From NCBI RefSeq assembly GCF_014202575.1, contig NZ_JACHHB010000007.1:122899-186898 (forward strand): a DNA stretch of 64,000 bases. Direction: 5' to 3'. Of the stretch, positions 20,016-28,769 are shown piece by piece. The number at the start of each line of letters is the position of its first letter. The first letter of the stretch is position 1. The DNA comes from Texcoconibacillus texcoconensis (GTDB taxonomy: Bacteria; Bacillota; Bacilli; Bacillales; Salisediminibacteriaceae). A program made the translations under genes and the position numbers. The notes beneath the pieces were generated by a model that had not been told where the DNA came from, ran no database searches, and saw only the letters and a list, made by a program, of their open reading frames with translations.

Positions 20016-20145
20016 TTGGGCGCGACTCCTTTAATTCAGTCTCGTCACGATATGGTTCCTTCGTATTTCCAGACCAAATAAAAAAAATAGCTAGTGCAAA
20101 TAGCACAACAAATATTGGTGCAACTAAGATGAGAAAGTCATTCAT
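20008..20145 (-). CDS. cydS: Cytochrome bd oxidase small subunit CydS-like
   Basis: 45 codons: MNDFLILVAPIFVVLFALAIFFIW then a polar tail (SGNTKEPYRDETELKESRPND). It has one N-terminal transmembrane helix, starts with a good ribosome site (TAGGAGTTAGG), and its stop overlaps the cydA start by 8 bases. Size, topology (MxxFLI...AP) and position match CydS, the third subunit of the Geobacillus bd oxidase, and YthC-type small proteins. The function follows from position and topology; sequence identity in such short proteins is weak evidence. Confidence 0.78.
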   Translation of the reverse strand: MNDFLILVAPIFVVLFALAIFFIWSGNTKEPYRDETELKESRPND

Positions 20146-20235
20146 ATACCTAACTCCTATCTCTTATCTCTTTTTTTATATTTTGCGAGACTGAACGTGA
20201 AACTATACACAGCTTTTCGTTTAGAGGAGTCTCTT

Positions 20236-20862
20236 TTATGATAATTGGTAAAGAGATTGGACTAAGTGGCTTGAAATGACACGGTATCCTTTACGGTTCG
20301 GATGAACCCCGATTAATAAATTGCGGCTATTCATGTGCGAAAATGGCGTATGCAAATCAATATATATCATGTTTTGGTAGGTAAAAGAGCGAATAACAAG
20401 ATTGAAATCATTGACGAGTTTATCGCTATAGGGTAGGTGAGGGTAAGGATTGTAAAGACCGACTAATTGAATAATATAAAAGGGTTGGCTGATCTTTAGT
20501 GAACGAATCTGTGATAGAAGGTAATCAAGGTTCTTACGCAATTGGTTCAACGCTTGTTTATATATTTGAGGATCATAGTTCGTTAAAAAATGCCGATGTG
20601 CTTGTAATGCATCATTTCCTCCAATAGTAACTGTAATCAAATCGGCATGGTAAAGGTCCTTTTGAACATTAGGATTTTGTATGAGATGCAATAATTCGCC
20701 AGAGGTGATTCCTGGTTTGGCATGAACGCGTGTGATCACAGGCTTTCGATATATTTTTTCTAACTGTTGGGCATAAGGTTTAGTGAATCCTCTTCCGAAC
20801 AATGTACCACTACCATGAGTCAAAGAATCCCCAATAGCTGTATAAGTAAAGGTTGGTTTCAT
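20236..20862 (-). CDS. SGNH/GDSL-family hydrolase
   Basis: 208 residues from ATG 20862 after AAAGAAGGGATC; an earlier in-frame start adds 21 residues without a better site. Block I TAIGDSLTHGSG holds the nucleophile Ser, block III TIGGNDAL the oxyanion Asn, and block V GVHPNRKGY the catalytic His. The usual Asp three residues before the His (DxxH) is Ile here, so the triad looks reduced to Ser-His. No signal peptide is seen, so it is probably cytoplasmic. The substrate is unknown; relatives are lysophospholipases and carbohydrate esterases. Confidence 0.85.
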   Translation of the reverse strand: MKPTFTYTAIGDSLTHGSGTLFGRGFTKPYAQQLEKIYRKPVITRVHAKPGITSGELLHLIQNPNVQKDLYHADLITVTIGGNDALQAHRHFLTNYDPQIYKQALNQLRKNLDYLLSQIRSLKISQPFYIIQLVGLYNPYPHLPYSDKLVNDFNLVIRSFTYQNMIYIDLHTPFSHMNSRNLLIGVHPNRKGYRVISSHLVQSLYQLS

Positions 20863-20983
20863 ATGATCCCTTCTTTCCATAAGAAGTCCCTGTTTTATCA
20901 TATGAAAATAAACAAGAAGTGACATAAAATGTACAAGGCTTTAGGTGAATTAAACAAGTTGCGATGGTCAATTTGGGATAAAT

Positions 20984-21027
20984 AAAAGCGTAGGATGTCT
21001 GAATAGGACAGCACTACGCTTTTATAT
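20984..21027 (+). terminator. Orphan terminator-like hairpin upstream of xerS
   Basis: Stem AAAAGCGTAG/CTACGCTTTT encloses about 20 bases that include a small GTC...GAC pairing. It lies between divergent genes, with no gene before it on the plus strand. It could end an unseen small RNA, act in a leader, or be a relic. Nothing else is supported in the gap 20926-21270. Confidence 0.4.
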
Positions 21028-21270
21028 TTGGCTCTGAAAATGAATTCATGTGTTCATCGATTCAAACCATAGAAAATCCTTTTAAACCCTTGGTATCAAG
21101 GGATTTCACTTTATGTCCTTAAATTTTATTACGTAAAATAGCAATTAGACGAAATAAAAATAACGTAGTAAAATGGATAAATACACCGTCATTTTATAAA
21201 CAAAAATACACGGGCTAAGGATAAATGAATAACATTTTTAGTTACATATCTGTCCGAGGGGAGGATTAAA

Positions 21271-22353
21271 ATGAGTAAAGAAATGAGGCAGAAAATTCAA
21301 AAACGAATTAAACAACAATCAGAAAAATTACCATGGTATGCTAGGGAATTTATTGATAAAAGGCGCAGAAAACTATCGCAAGCCACTTTACTTAATTATT
21401 GCCATGACTATTTCATCTTTTTTGATTGGATCGTTGAAGAAGGGATTTATGAAGGGGAAAGACACGAGGTTCCACTGGATGTATTAGAAAAGTTAACGCG
21501 TCAAGAAATTGAGGACTTCCTTTCATTTTTAGATTTTGAGCTCGATAATTCGGAACGGACCGTTAACCGTAAGTTATCCGCGCTTAAATCATTGTTTCAT
21601 TATTTGCAAAATATCGCAGAGACCCGTGATTTAGAACCGTACTTATACCGAAACGTCATGGCAAAAATTGAATTAAACCCCATTAAAGAAGACCAAGAAA
21701 CGGTCGCCAATCGGATTGAAACGAACATTTTACGCGGAGATGAATACGAACAATTCCGCCATTTCGTTGCCTATGAATATGGTATCCTTAACCAATCGAA
21801 CAAAAAAGCGCTTCGCTTTTATGAGAAAAATTGCGTTCGCGATGTGGCGATCATTTCTCTTATTTTAGGTTCAGGAATGCGCCTTTCAGAAGTGGTAGGA
21901 TTAAACGTCACCGATATTGATTTCAAAAAAAATACGGCTCGTGTAGTCCGAAAAGGGAAAAAAGAGCAATATGTATACTTTAGTGAGCAAGCGATGACAC
22001 ATTTACAAGATTATCTTGCGATTCGCGACACGAATTATCCTGTTAATCGAAGTGAAAAAGCCCTATTTATTTCTTACCCAATTGGACCAAAAGGAACAGC
22101 TAGCCGTTTAACACCAAGGTCTGTTGAAAAGATGATCGAAAAATATGCGACAGCTTTCGGGAAACCAGGACTTTCTGTACATAAATTACGCCATTCTTTT
22201 GCAACTAAATATCAATTAGAAAATAATGATATTCCGAAGTTGCGTCGACAACTCGGTCATTCCTCCGTACAAACAACGATGGTTTATACGCACCTTACAA
22301 ATCAAGAATTGCAAGAAGCTGTAAGCAATATGGACCGCTTAAAAGAAAATTAA
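21271..22353 (+). CDS. xerS: Tyrosine recombinase XerS-like
   Basis: 360 residues after AGGGGAGGA. N-terminal SAM-like core-binding domain (residues about 20-130) and C-terminal catalytic domain with all expected residues: Arg in GSGMRLSEV, Lys in the VRKGKKEQYV hairpin, HKLRHSFAT (HxxR), His in LGHSS and nucleophile Tyr in TTMVYTHL. Length and N-terminal extension fit XerS, the single-recombinase type, rather than XerC/XerD. Such enzymes resolve chromosome dimers or act in mobile elements. No dif-like site was recognised. A second Xer-like gene lacking the active site follows 59 bases downstream. Confidence 0.9.
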   Translation: MSKEMRQKIQKRIKQQSEKLPWYAREFIDKRRRKLSQATLLNYCHDYFIFFDWIVEEGIYEGERHEVPLDVLEKLTRQEIEDFLSFLDFELDNSERTVNRKLSALKSLFHYLQNIAETRDLEPYLYRNVMAKIELNPIKEDQETVANRIETNILRGDEYEQFRHFVAYEYGILNQSNKKALRFYEKNCVRDVAIISLILGSGMRLSEVVGLNVTDIDFKKNTARVVRKGKKEQYVYFSEQAMTHLQDYLAIRDTNYPVNRSEKALFISYPIGPKGTASRLTPRSVEKMIEKYATAFGKPGLSVHKLRHSFATKYQLENNDIPKLRRQLGHSSVQTTMVYTHLTNQELQEAVSNMDRLKEN

Positions 22354-22412
22354 AGGTTTTTGAGATAACATATCGAAAGATTTTTAAGGGAAGTAAAAGG
22401 AGGGGGAAGGAA

Positions 22413-23654
22413 ATGCCACAAGGGGAATCTTTGCAATCGGTACGTCAAGAAATTGATCCATTTATTAAGAAAATGATCTATAGACAAAATGTCGATATTG
22501 ACTGGTCTTGCGCGTTTTCAATTGATCGTTTTTTAATGTACGTTTCAAATAACCAACAAGCCCAAGAAGAGCATTTTAAATGGGGAACTCACTCCGTAAA
22601 CGAATATATGGTGCACTTGTTAGACAGTGGTAAAAGTGGTGCACAAGTAAGAAAAATCACTGAAGCGATCATATCTTTTTCTGAACATATTAACCAGCCG
22701 GTTAATAAAGAAGAAGTAACAATACCGGAAGACAGCACAGGCGAAGTACCTACAGTTGAAGAAGAGGAAGATATTTACCAAATCGAAAAACAACAATATG
22801 AAAAAGTAATCGCACAAAACGAAGGTGTTTATATAGATAAAAAGCCAACTTTACAAGATGTCACATTAAACCCTTACGGTAACTTTCGTGATGAATTTAG
22901 AAATTACTTGCTTTTTCGATTGGCGATCGAAACGGGATTGTACGTTTCTGAAATTGTCCATTTGAATGTAGAATCAGTTAACGATGATGGAGAACTTGTA
23001 TTAGAAGATAGAACGATTCCATTATCAAATACAACGAAGCAAGTGTTTTATGATTATATCGATTTCCGAAAGCAGTACGATCTTCCTATTTGGGTACAAA
23101 AAGTCATGTATGATATTGATAACGGTGGCATTGGCATAACAAAATTATATTTAGATAAAGAGAAGTTACGATTTTTTCACCTTTCTCCTGACGAAAAGAC
23201 CGAAGAAATCCGCAGTTTAGTTATGGAGAAATTTACTATGGAAGAAGAAGTAGAACAACTCGAACAATCAGAGGAAGATATCAACGAGGAGAAGATCGAT
23301 GAGTTAGATGATCGCATCGAAAAAACAACGGAACAAATTTATGAATTAAAAGAAATTGTCGAGTTCGAAATGCAAATCAATCAAGCTAGTTTCAACCCAG
23401 CCATGTTTGTCACAAGTCGATATGCGCGTATTAGTGAAGAAGAAGTAAAAGAGATATTAGAAAGGGAGGCACTCCCACTAGAAGTAATAAAAGCTACGAT
23501 TAAAAAAAGGTGGCAAGATGCCGGATTTAAACGAAATCAAACCGAGAAATTTCTTGGTCAAAAACCGAATCGCTTTGGATCTTCTAATCAAGATTCACTT
23601 TTCCAAGATTTCATTCATGCCGGATTTACATTTCATAACCGGATATTCTTCTAA
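22413..23654 (+). CDS. Degenerate tyrosine-recombinase-like protein (likely catalytically inactive)
   Basis: 413 residues after AAAGGAGGGGG. The segment LFRLAIETGLYVSEIVHLNVESV (about residues 166-190) aligns with the recombinase box I pattern (TGLRVSELVxLxxxDV), but the catalytic Arg is Tyr. No HxLRH, no LGH and no terminal TxxxYxH motif are seen. About residues 250-320 are strongly acidic and coiled-coil-like (EEEVEQLEQSEEDINEEKIDELDDR). It lies directly after xerS, so it may be a regulatory or structural partner of that recombinase. This is inference; the frame is intact, which argues against simple decay. Confidence 0.7.
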   Translation: MPQGESLQSVRQEIDPFIKKMIYRQNVDIDWSCAFSIDRFLMYVSNNQQAQEEHFKWGTHSVNEYMVHLLDSGKSGAQVRKITEAIISFSEHINQPVNKEEVTIPEDSTGEVPTVEEEEDIYQIEKQQYEKVIAQNEGVYIDKKPTLQDVTLNPYGNFRDEFRNYLLFRLAIETGLYVSEIVHLNVESVNDDGELVLEDRTIPLSNTTKQVFYDYIDFRKQYDLPIWVQKVMYDIDNGGIGITKLYLDKEKLRFFHLSPDEKTEEIRSLVMEKFTMEEEVEQLEQSEEDINEEKIDELDDRIEKTTEQIYELKEIVEFEMQINQASFNPAMFVTSRYARISEEEVKEILEREALPLEVIKATIKKRWQDAGFKRNQTEKFLGQKPNRFGSSNQDSLFQDFIHAGFTFHNRIFF

Positions 23655-23656
23655 AT

Positions 23657-23680
23657 AAAGTTTGGCTTAGCCAAGCTTTC
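23657..23680 (+). terminator. Possible weak terminator after the Xer-like gene
   Basis: AAAGTTTGGCT/AGCCAAGCTTT forms a stem of about 10 bp with one bulge, followed by TCGTCTTT. T-run is poor. Confidence 0.45.
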
Positions 23681-23688
23681 GTCTTTAT

Positions 23689-23731
23689 TGTGAGAAACAT
23701 CACAGAAAGTGATAGATGAACTTGCTATACT
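23689..23731 (+). promoter_or_regulatory. FNR-type class II promoter of the radical SAM operon
   Basis: TGTGA-GAAACA-TCACA at 23689-23704 is a perfect match to the Bacillus Fnr box TGTGA-N6-TCACA. A -10 element TATACT is at 23726-23731, so the box centre falls about 41.5 bases before the predicted start, the classic activator position. Spacing from box centre to -10 is the same as at apbE. Confidence 0.72.
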
Positions 23732-23775
23732 GTAAGTTAAAAGCATTTGCACAGAAGATGAGGTTGGTTAATTTT

Positions 23776-25098
23776 ATGAATGAATGGAAAAAGTCAAGGT
23801 TTAATGTTACGACTGAAACAGAATCTGATGAATTACTCATTTACAACAGTTATACGGGGGCTATTGCTACGATTGACCCTCCTGAAAAACAAGAAGCTTT
23901 ACAGATTTTAAAAAATCCAGTTGCCGATCACCACTCATCTGAACTTATAAGGGTGTTTAAAGAACAAGGCTTCCTTGTCAAATCTTCTATTGATGAAAAA
24001 AAACGAGCGCAAGACTTACACGAATCGGTGCAGCACACCGATAGTATGCACCTCGTACTACTACCGACAGAAGCGTGTAATTTCCGTTGTACTTATTGCT
24101 ATGAAACATTTCAACGTGGAAATATGAATGAAGACGTTCGAGAAGGTTTAAAAGCTTATATGAATCAAAAAGCAAACCAATTATCAAACTTGATGGTAAG
24201 TTGGTTTGGGGGTGAACCTCTGCTTGCTTTGGATGAAATCATCGAAGTTTCTGAGTCTTTTCTTGAAACAGCAGAACGTCATGACATCGCTTATCAAGCA
24301 GAGATGTCCACAAATGGTTATTATTTAACAGAAGAAACATTCCGTAAACTTTTACAATTAGAAATAAGGCAATTTATGATTACCATCGATGGATTAGAAG
24401 ACGTACATAATCAAAGGAGAGGATTGGCACAAGGTGGTGGAACATTTTCAACGATTATTGATAACTTGAAGAAAATCAAATTGATTCCTGGAGATTTTGA
24501 GATATTTTTACGAATCAACTTTGATGAACATAATCGTCAAGATGTTCGGGCGCTCATCACTTATTTGAGTGAACTTTTTGCTGATGATGATCGTTTTCAA
24601 GTGTTAGTTCGCCCAGTCGCTCGCTGGGGAGGAGAAAATGATGAAAATATACCTGTTTGTGATGGTTCAACAGCTCACCAACAAACATGGTCATTTACGG
24701 ACTTTAGTATTGACAATAACTTAAAAGTGAGTTCACAAATAGAACAAGCATTAATGCCAACAGGTTCTGTTTGTTATGCAGCTAAGCCCAATTCCCTCGT
24801 TATTGGTGCAGATGGTCACATCTACAAATGTACATTAGCTTTCGATGAGCCTTTTAATCAATTAGGTCAATTACACCGAAATGGAACCGTGACACTGGAT
24901 TACGATAAAATCGCTGAATGGACAATGTCAGGTGAAAATCAAGATGAACATTGCCAAGCTTGTTTTTTCCGACCTGCATGTCAAGGGAACCATTGTCCGT
25001 TTTATCGACGAACAACAGGATTTCGCCCTTGTTCATTTGAAAAGCAAAATATAAAAAAAGTATTACAACTTATTTGGAAAAGTCATACACTTACCTGA
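23776..25098 (+). CDS. Radical SAM/SPASM peptide-modifying enzyme
   Basis: 440 residues from ATG 23776, with GAGGTTGG upstream; a start 60 bases earlier lacks a ribosome site. The first 85 residues (FNVTTETESDELLIYNSYTGAIATID) look like the leader-binding type N-terminal domain of peptide maturases. CX3CX2C at residues 101-108 (CNFRCTYC) binds the SAM 4Fe-4S cluster, FGGEPL follows, and a Cys-rich SPASM domain ends the protein (CYAAKPNSLVIGADGHIYKC, CQACFFRPACQGNHC). Such enzymes make thioether, C-C or epimer modifications in RiPPs. A 28-codon gene follows in the same unit, and the upstream FNR-type promoter suggests anaerobic expression, which suits oxygen-sensitive chemistry. The substrate is not proven. 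Confidence 0.85.
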   Translation: MNEWKKSRFNVTTETESDELLIYNSYTGAIATIDPPEKQEALQILKNPVADHHSSELIRVFKEQGFLVKSSIDEKKRAQDLHESVQHTDSMHLVLLPTEACNFRCTYCYETFQRGNMNEDVREGLKAYMNQKANQLSNLMVSWFGGEPLLALDEIIEVSESFLETAERHDIAYQAEMSTNGYYLTEETFRKLLQLEIRQFMITIDGLEDVHNQRRGLAQGGGTFSTIIDNLKKIKLIPGDFEIFLRINFDEHNRQDVRALITYLSELFADDDRFQVLVRPVARWGGENDENIPVCDGSTAHQQTWSFTDFSIDNNLKVSSQIEQALMPTGSVCYAAKPNSLVIGADGHIYKCTLAFDEPFNQLGQLHRNGTVTLDYDKIAEWTMSGENQDEHCQACFFRPACQGNHCPFYRRTTGFRPCSFEKQNIKKVLQLIWKSHTLT

Positions 25099-25149
25099 TC
25101 ATTTGATGAAAGCATCATCAATATTTAACTTGAACAGGGAGGTGAAAAG

Positions 25150-25236
25150 ATGCGTGTCATTCGTCCGGGGGTTTCTCCGAAGGAATCAGCTAAAAAAGGC
25201 CAACTTGTAAAGTCTGTGCCTGGAAATATTAAATAA
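25150..25236 (+). CDS. 28-residue peptide after radical SAM gene (candidate RiPP precursor)
   Basis: ATG at 25150 follows a near-perfect AGGGAGGTGAAAAG site, and the frame MRVIRPGVSPKESAKKGQLV plus KSVPGNIK ends at TAA 25234-25236, 8 bases before a strong terminator. It lies 51 bases after the radical SAM/SPASM gene, so both are one transcript. It is basic, has two Pro-Gly pairs and many Ser/Lys/Val, but no Cys, Trp or Tyr, so thioether chemistry is excluded; backbone epimerisation or side-chain crosslinks would remain possible. Translation is well supported by the ribosome site; function as modification substrate is inference. Confidence 0.6.
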   Translation: MRVIRPGVSPKESAKKGQLVKSVPGNIK

Positions 25237-25243
25237 TTATTGT

Positions 25244-25276
25244 AAAACGTTTACTGCTATAGCAGTAAACGTTTTT
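25244..25276 (+). terminator. Terminator of radical SAM-peptide operon
   Basis: A nearly perfect palindrome, AAAACGTTTACTGCT against AGCAGTAAACGTTTTT with a 2-base loop, ends in T residues. Confidence 0.93.
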
Positions 25277-25619
25277 AATTGCTAAGCACATAAATTCAAA
25301 GAGACAGAGATAAAATAAAAAAAACCAAAAAAAATGTCGAAAAGGGGTTGAGATGTTAGACATCTTACGTTTATACTAAAGAAGAACAGTTGGACAGGCG
25401 AGACGCTTAAAACAACTTGTTTTTTTTGCAGGGAACTGAAAAGGGTTACAATGTGATGCGCTTAGAAGTTTGTTGTCAACACATTTAATGCAAAATTAGT
25501 TGAATTAGAAAAACACAATAACTCTAAGTCATCAAAAGTATATACTTTTTAAGTGCACCTGACAGATATTATTATTATTATTTTTTTCTATTGGTTTAAA
25601 CCAACAAGAAAGAACAAAA
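25277..25619. other. Intergenic region before nupC
   Basis: About 340 bases without a gene. Around 25347-25376 TTGAGA and TATACT are separated by 18 bases and form a plausible SigA promoter for nupC-cdd-deoC, giving a leader of about 230 bases. No recognisable riboswitch core was found. Confidence 0.45.
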
Positions 25620-26858
25620 GTGAAAAGGAGTGTAAGTTATGCATTTTTATGGGGTATTATGGGGATAGTAACAGTATTAGGTATCGGCTTCCTATTATCA
25701 AATAATAAACGATCCGTTAAATGGCGTACGATTTTAGGTGGTTTAGCGATTCAAGTCACTTTTGCTTTCATCGCATTACAGTGGAATGTTGGTGCAGAAG
25801 CTTTACAATGGATCACATTTAGGGTTCAAGACGTTATTGATTTTGCCAATGAAGGTATTGGGTTTTTATTTGGTGCATTAGCAGATGGTGACGAATTCGG
25901 AAATATTTTTGCTTTTCACGTATTACCGATTATTATTTTCTTTTCATCATTAATTTCTGTATTGTATTACCTTGGAATTATGCAGTGGTTGATTAAATTA
26001 ATTGGTGGCGCTCTTTCCAAGTTGTTAGGAACGAGTAAAGCAGAATCGATGTCTGCAGCAGCAAACATCTTTGTTGGACAAACTGAAGCTCCGTTAGTAG
26101 TTCGTCCGTTTTTACCAAAAATGACACAATCGGAATTATTTGCGGTTATGACAGGTGGACTTGCTTCTGTTGCAGGTTCCGTATTGGTTGGTTATCACTT
26201 AATGGGTGTACCGCTTGACTATCTATTAGCAGCAGCATTTATGGCGGCACCTGGTGGACTGATTATGGCAAAAATGATCATTCCTGAAACGGAAAAATCA
26301 GAGACAGCAGATAAGTTAGAAATGGAAAAAGATACAGAAACAAGTAATGTTATTGATGCAGCAGCAAGAGGTGCGAGTGAAGGTTTGAAACTAGCTCTAA
26401 ACGTCGGTGCGATGCTTATTGCATTCGTAGCGTTAATCGCTCTTCTTAATGGTATTTTAAACGGTGTTGGTGGAATCTTTGGTTTCGAAGGGGTTACAAT
26501 TGAAGGAATTCTAGGAGTTCTGTTTGCACCATTTGCATTTGCAATCGGTGTACCGTGGGAAGAAGCCATGCAAGCTGGTTCTTTCATTGGACAAAAGATT
26601 ACCATTAATGAATTCGTTGCCTTTGCATCTTTCTCAGAGGCAATGGACGTAGGTGAATTATCTGACAAGAGTATCCTTGTGTTAAGTTTTGCGCTTTGTG
26701 GGTTCGCAAACTTCAGCTCATTAGCCATTTTAATTGGTGGAATCGGTGGCATGGCGCCAAACCGTCGTGCTGACATCGCAAAACTTGGTATTAAAGCTGT
26801 TATCGCAGGTACTCTTGCGTCATTGTTAAGTGCTTCTATTGCAGGAATGTTCTTTTAA
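25620..26858 (+). CDS. nupC: Nucleoside:cation symporter (CNT family), possibly frameshifted at start
   Basis: Up to 412 residues with CNT family features: N-terminal helices FLWGIMGIVTVLGIGFLLSNN, then WRTILGGLAIQ, FVGQTEAPLVVRPF and CGFANFSSLAILIGGIG near the end. It imports nucleosides with Na or H. The start is odd. The strong ribosome site AAAAGGAG at 25623-25630 serves an ATG at 25639 that is one base out of frame and stops after 9 codons. Adding one T to the TTTTT tract at 25645 would give MHFLWGIMGIV, the expected N terminus. Alternatively translation starts at GTG 25620 (weak site) or ATG 25659. cdd and deoC follow, so the operon salvages deoxynucleosides. Confidence 0.88.
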   Translation: MKRSVSYAFLWGIMGIVTVLGIGFLLSNNKRSVKWRTILGGLAIQVTFAFIALQWNVGAEALQWITFRVQDVIDFANEGIGFLFGALADGDEFGNIFAFHVLPIIIFFSSLISVLYYLGIMQWLIKLIGGALSKLLGTSKAESMSAAANIFVGQTEAPLVVRPFLPKMTQSELFAVMTGGLASVAGSVLVGYHLMGVPLDYLLAAAFMAAPGGLIMAKMIIPETEKSETADKLEMEKDTETSNVIDAAARGASEGLKLALNVGAMLIAFVALIALLNGILNGVGGIFGFEGVTIEGILGVLFAPFAFAIGVPWEEAMQAGSFIGQKITINEFVAFASFSEAMDVGELSDKSILVLSFALCGFANFSSLAILIGGIGGMAPNRRADIAKLGIKAVIAGTLASLLSASIAGMFF

Positions 26859-26892
26859 TTAAAATACAAACTTGATAAACTAAACACGTTAA

Positions 26893-27309
<417 letters not shown>

Positions 27310-27330
27310 AATTAATTATAGGTGATAATA

Positions 27331-28002
27331 ATGAATGAAAATATTGCAAAAATGATCGACCATACAATGCTTAAAGCAGATACGAAGAAAGAACAAATTG
27401 ATAAAGTTTGCCAAGAAGCGAAAGAGCACGGGTTCTTCTCTGTTTGTATCAACCCTACGTGGATTGAAGAAGTTGCAAATCAACTTGCGGAATCTGATGT
27501 AAAAGTTTGTACGGTTATCGGTTTCCCTTTAGGCGCAACAACGCCTGAAACAAAAGCATTTGAAACGAAAGATGCGATTGAAAAAGGTGCAGACGAGGTT
27601 GACATGGTTATTAATATTGGCCAATTAAAAGATGGTCAGTATGACGCGGTAAAGCGTGATATCCAAGCTGTCGTTGATGCTGCGAATGGTCAAGCTCTCG
27701 TAAAAGTAATTATCGAAACGAGTCTTCTAACAGACGATGAGAAAAGAAAAGCATGTGAGTTAGCTGTTGAAGCAGGAACAGACTATGTAAAAACATCAAC
27801 AGGCTTTTCTACTGGTGGTGCAACAGTCGAGGACATTCGCTTAATGCGTGAGACAGTCGGTCCTGATATCGGTGTGAAAGCTTCAGGTGGTATGCGAGAT
27901 CGCGAGACAGCAGATGCAATCATTGAAGCGGGTGCGTCCCGTATTGGAGCAAGTGCAAGTGTGGCCATCGTCCAAGGTGGAACGAGTGACAGTGATTACT
28001 AA
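27331..28002 (+). CDS. deoC: Deoxyribose-phosphate aldolase
   Basis: 223 residues from ATG 27331 after AGGTGATA; two codons upstream could also start. [38 protein letters not shown], the Schiff-base Lys in [13 protein letters not shown] and VKASGG are the family motifs. It splits deoxyribose 5-phosphate into acetaldehyde and glyceraldehyde 3-phosphate, the last step of deoxynucleoside use. A terminator follows. Confidence 0.96.
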   Translation: MNENIAKMIDHTMLKADTKKEQIDKVCQEAKEHGFFSVCINPTWIEEVANQLAESDVKVCTVIGFPLGATTPETKAFETKDAIEKGADEVDMVINIGQLKDGQYDAVKRDIQAVVDAANGQALVKVIIETSLLTDDEKRKACELAVEAGTDYVKTSTGFSTGGATVEDIRLMRETVGPDIGVKASGGMRDRETADAIIEAGASRIGASASVAIVQGGTSDSDY

Positions 28003-28015
28003 AATCAATAAATGT

Positions 28016-28045
28016 AAAAAGCTGAGCATATATGCTCGGCTTTTT
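28016..28045 (+). terminator. Terminator of nupC-cdd-deoC
   Basis: Stem AAAAAGCTGAGCA/TGCTCGGCTTTTT with a 4-base loop and T-run. Confidence 0.92.
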
Positions 28046-28127
28046 ATTTTTTGGTGAAACGGATAAAAACGAAATATCGATAAACACTAAAAATGAATGC
28101 AGAATAACTTACACCCTGACAAACAAT

Positions 28128-28450
28128 TTAAACGGTATCAGGGAAGAGGTGTAAGTTTAAGTTTTCATCATGAAAAAGATCGTCCCAAGAAGGTGACGAC
28201 CTTTTAACTAAGCCATTTAACTGTTCAAATGCATGAGCAACACGTAATAGCGTTTCATCTTCACCGTAACGACCAATGATCATCATACCGATTGGTTGTT
28301 TTTTGAAATAGGGACGGTAATCGCAGGGTGCCCTATGATATTAAATGAAGCAGTATTCGTAAATACATCAATAGCCTTGTGTATTCTCTCTTCTATGGTT
28401 GCTTTAGGTTAGGGAATATCTAAGTTCGTTTTATTGATAAATACTGAATT
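28128..28450 (-). pseudogene. Decayed amidase gene, C-terminal remnant
   Basis: On the minus strand one frame reads IDVFTNTASFNIIGHPAITV and, after a frame change, KQPIGMMIIGRYGEDETLLR followed by VAHAFEQLNG, ending at a TAA at 28128. These are the C-terminal motifs of amidase-signature enzymes (xxxNxxGHPAxxVP; PxGMQIIGRxxDExTLLRVAxAFE). An in-frame TAA lies in the upstream part, a frameshift separates the two blocks, and the catalytic Lys/Ser region is missing. The gene is therefore a truncated relic. No promoter or start is needed to explain the region 28046-28569. Confidence 0.75.
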
Positions 28451-28569
28451 TATGAATCATTTCATCGTTGATCCCCTTTAGCAATTGGTATACAATGATT
28501 CCGTAAAAATGAAACTGATGATAGCGAGAGTACAGATAACCTCGATTTAGAATAGGAGGGAAGAATGAA

Positions 28570-28767
28570 ATGAAACAAGGACAAACACGAAATCATATAT
28601 CCATTGGATCGAAGGTAGAGATTGTTTTAAAGAAAGACCAAAGAACAGGTCGCACGACATCTGGGACGGTTAAAGACATCTTAACAAAATCAGCAAATCA
28701 CCCACATGGCATTAAAGTACGTTTAACAGATGGACAAGTAGGACGTGTGAAAACCATCATCGAATAG
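28570..28767 (+). CDS. ywbE: YwbE-family protein (DUF2196)
   Basis: 65 residues with AGGAGGGAA before ATG. The sequence VEIVLKKDQRTGRTTSGTVK, DILTKSANHPHGIKVRL and DGQVGRVK is almost the family consensus. It is a small KOW/SH3-like beta protein of unknown function, common in Bacillus, probably cytoplasmic. Convergent with the next gene. Confidence 0.9.
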   Translation: MKQGQTRNHISIGSKVEIVLKKDQRTGRTTSGTVKDILTKSANHPHGIKVRLTDGQVGRVKTIIE

Positions 28768-28769
28768 AT

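Noticed and set aside
25244..25276. Palindrome as a dif/recombination site for XerS
   Set aside because: It has the T-run and position of a terminator for the peptide gene and no known dif resemblance.
26219..26776. 185-codon minus-strand frame opposite nupC
   Set aside because: Runs antisense to a well-recognised CNT transporter; composition is a codon-bias shadow, no ribosome site.
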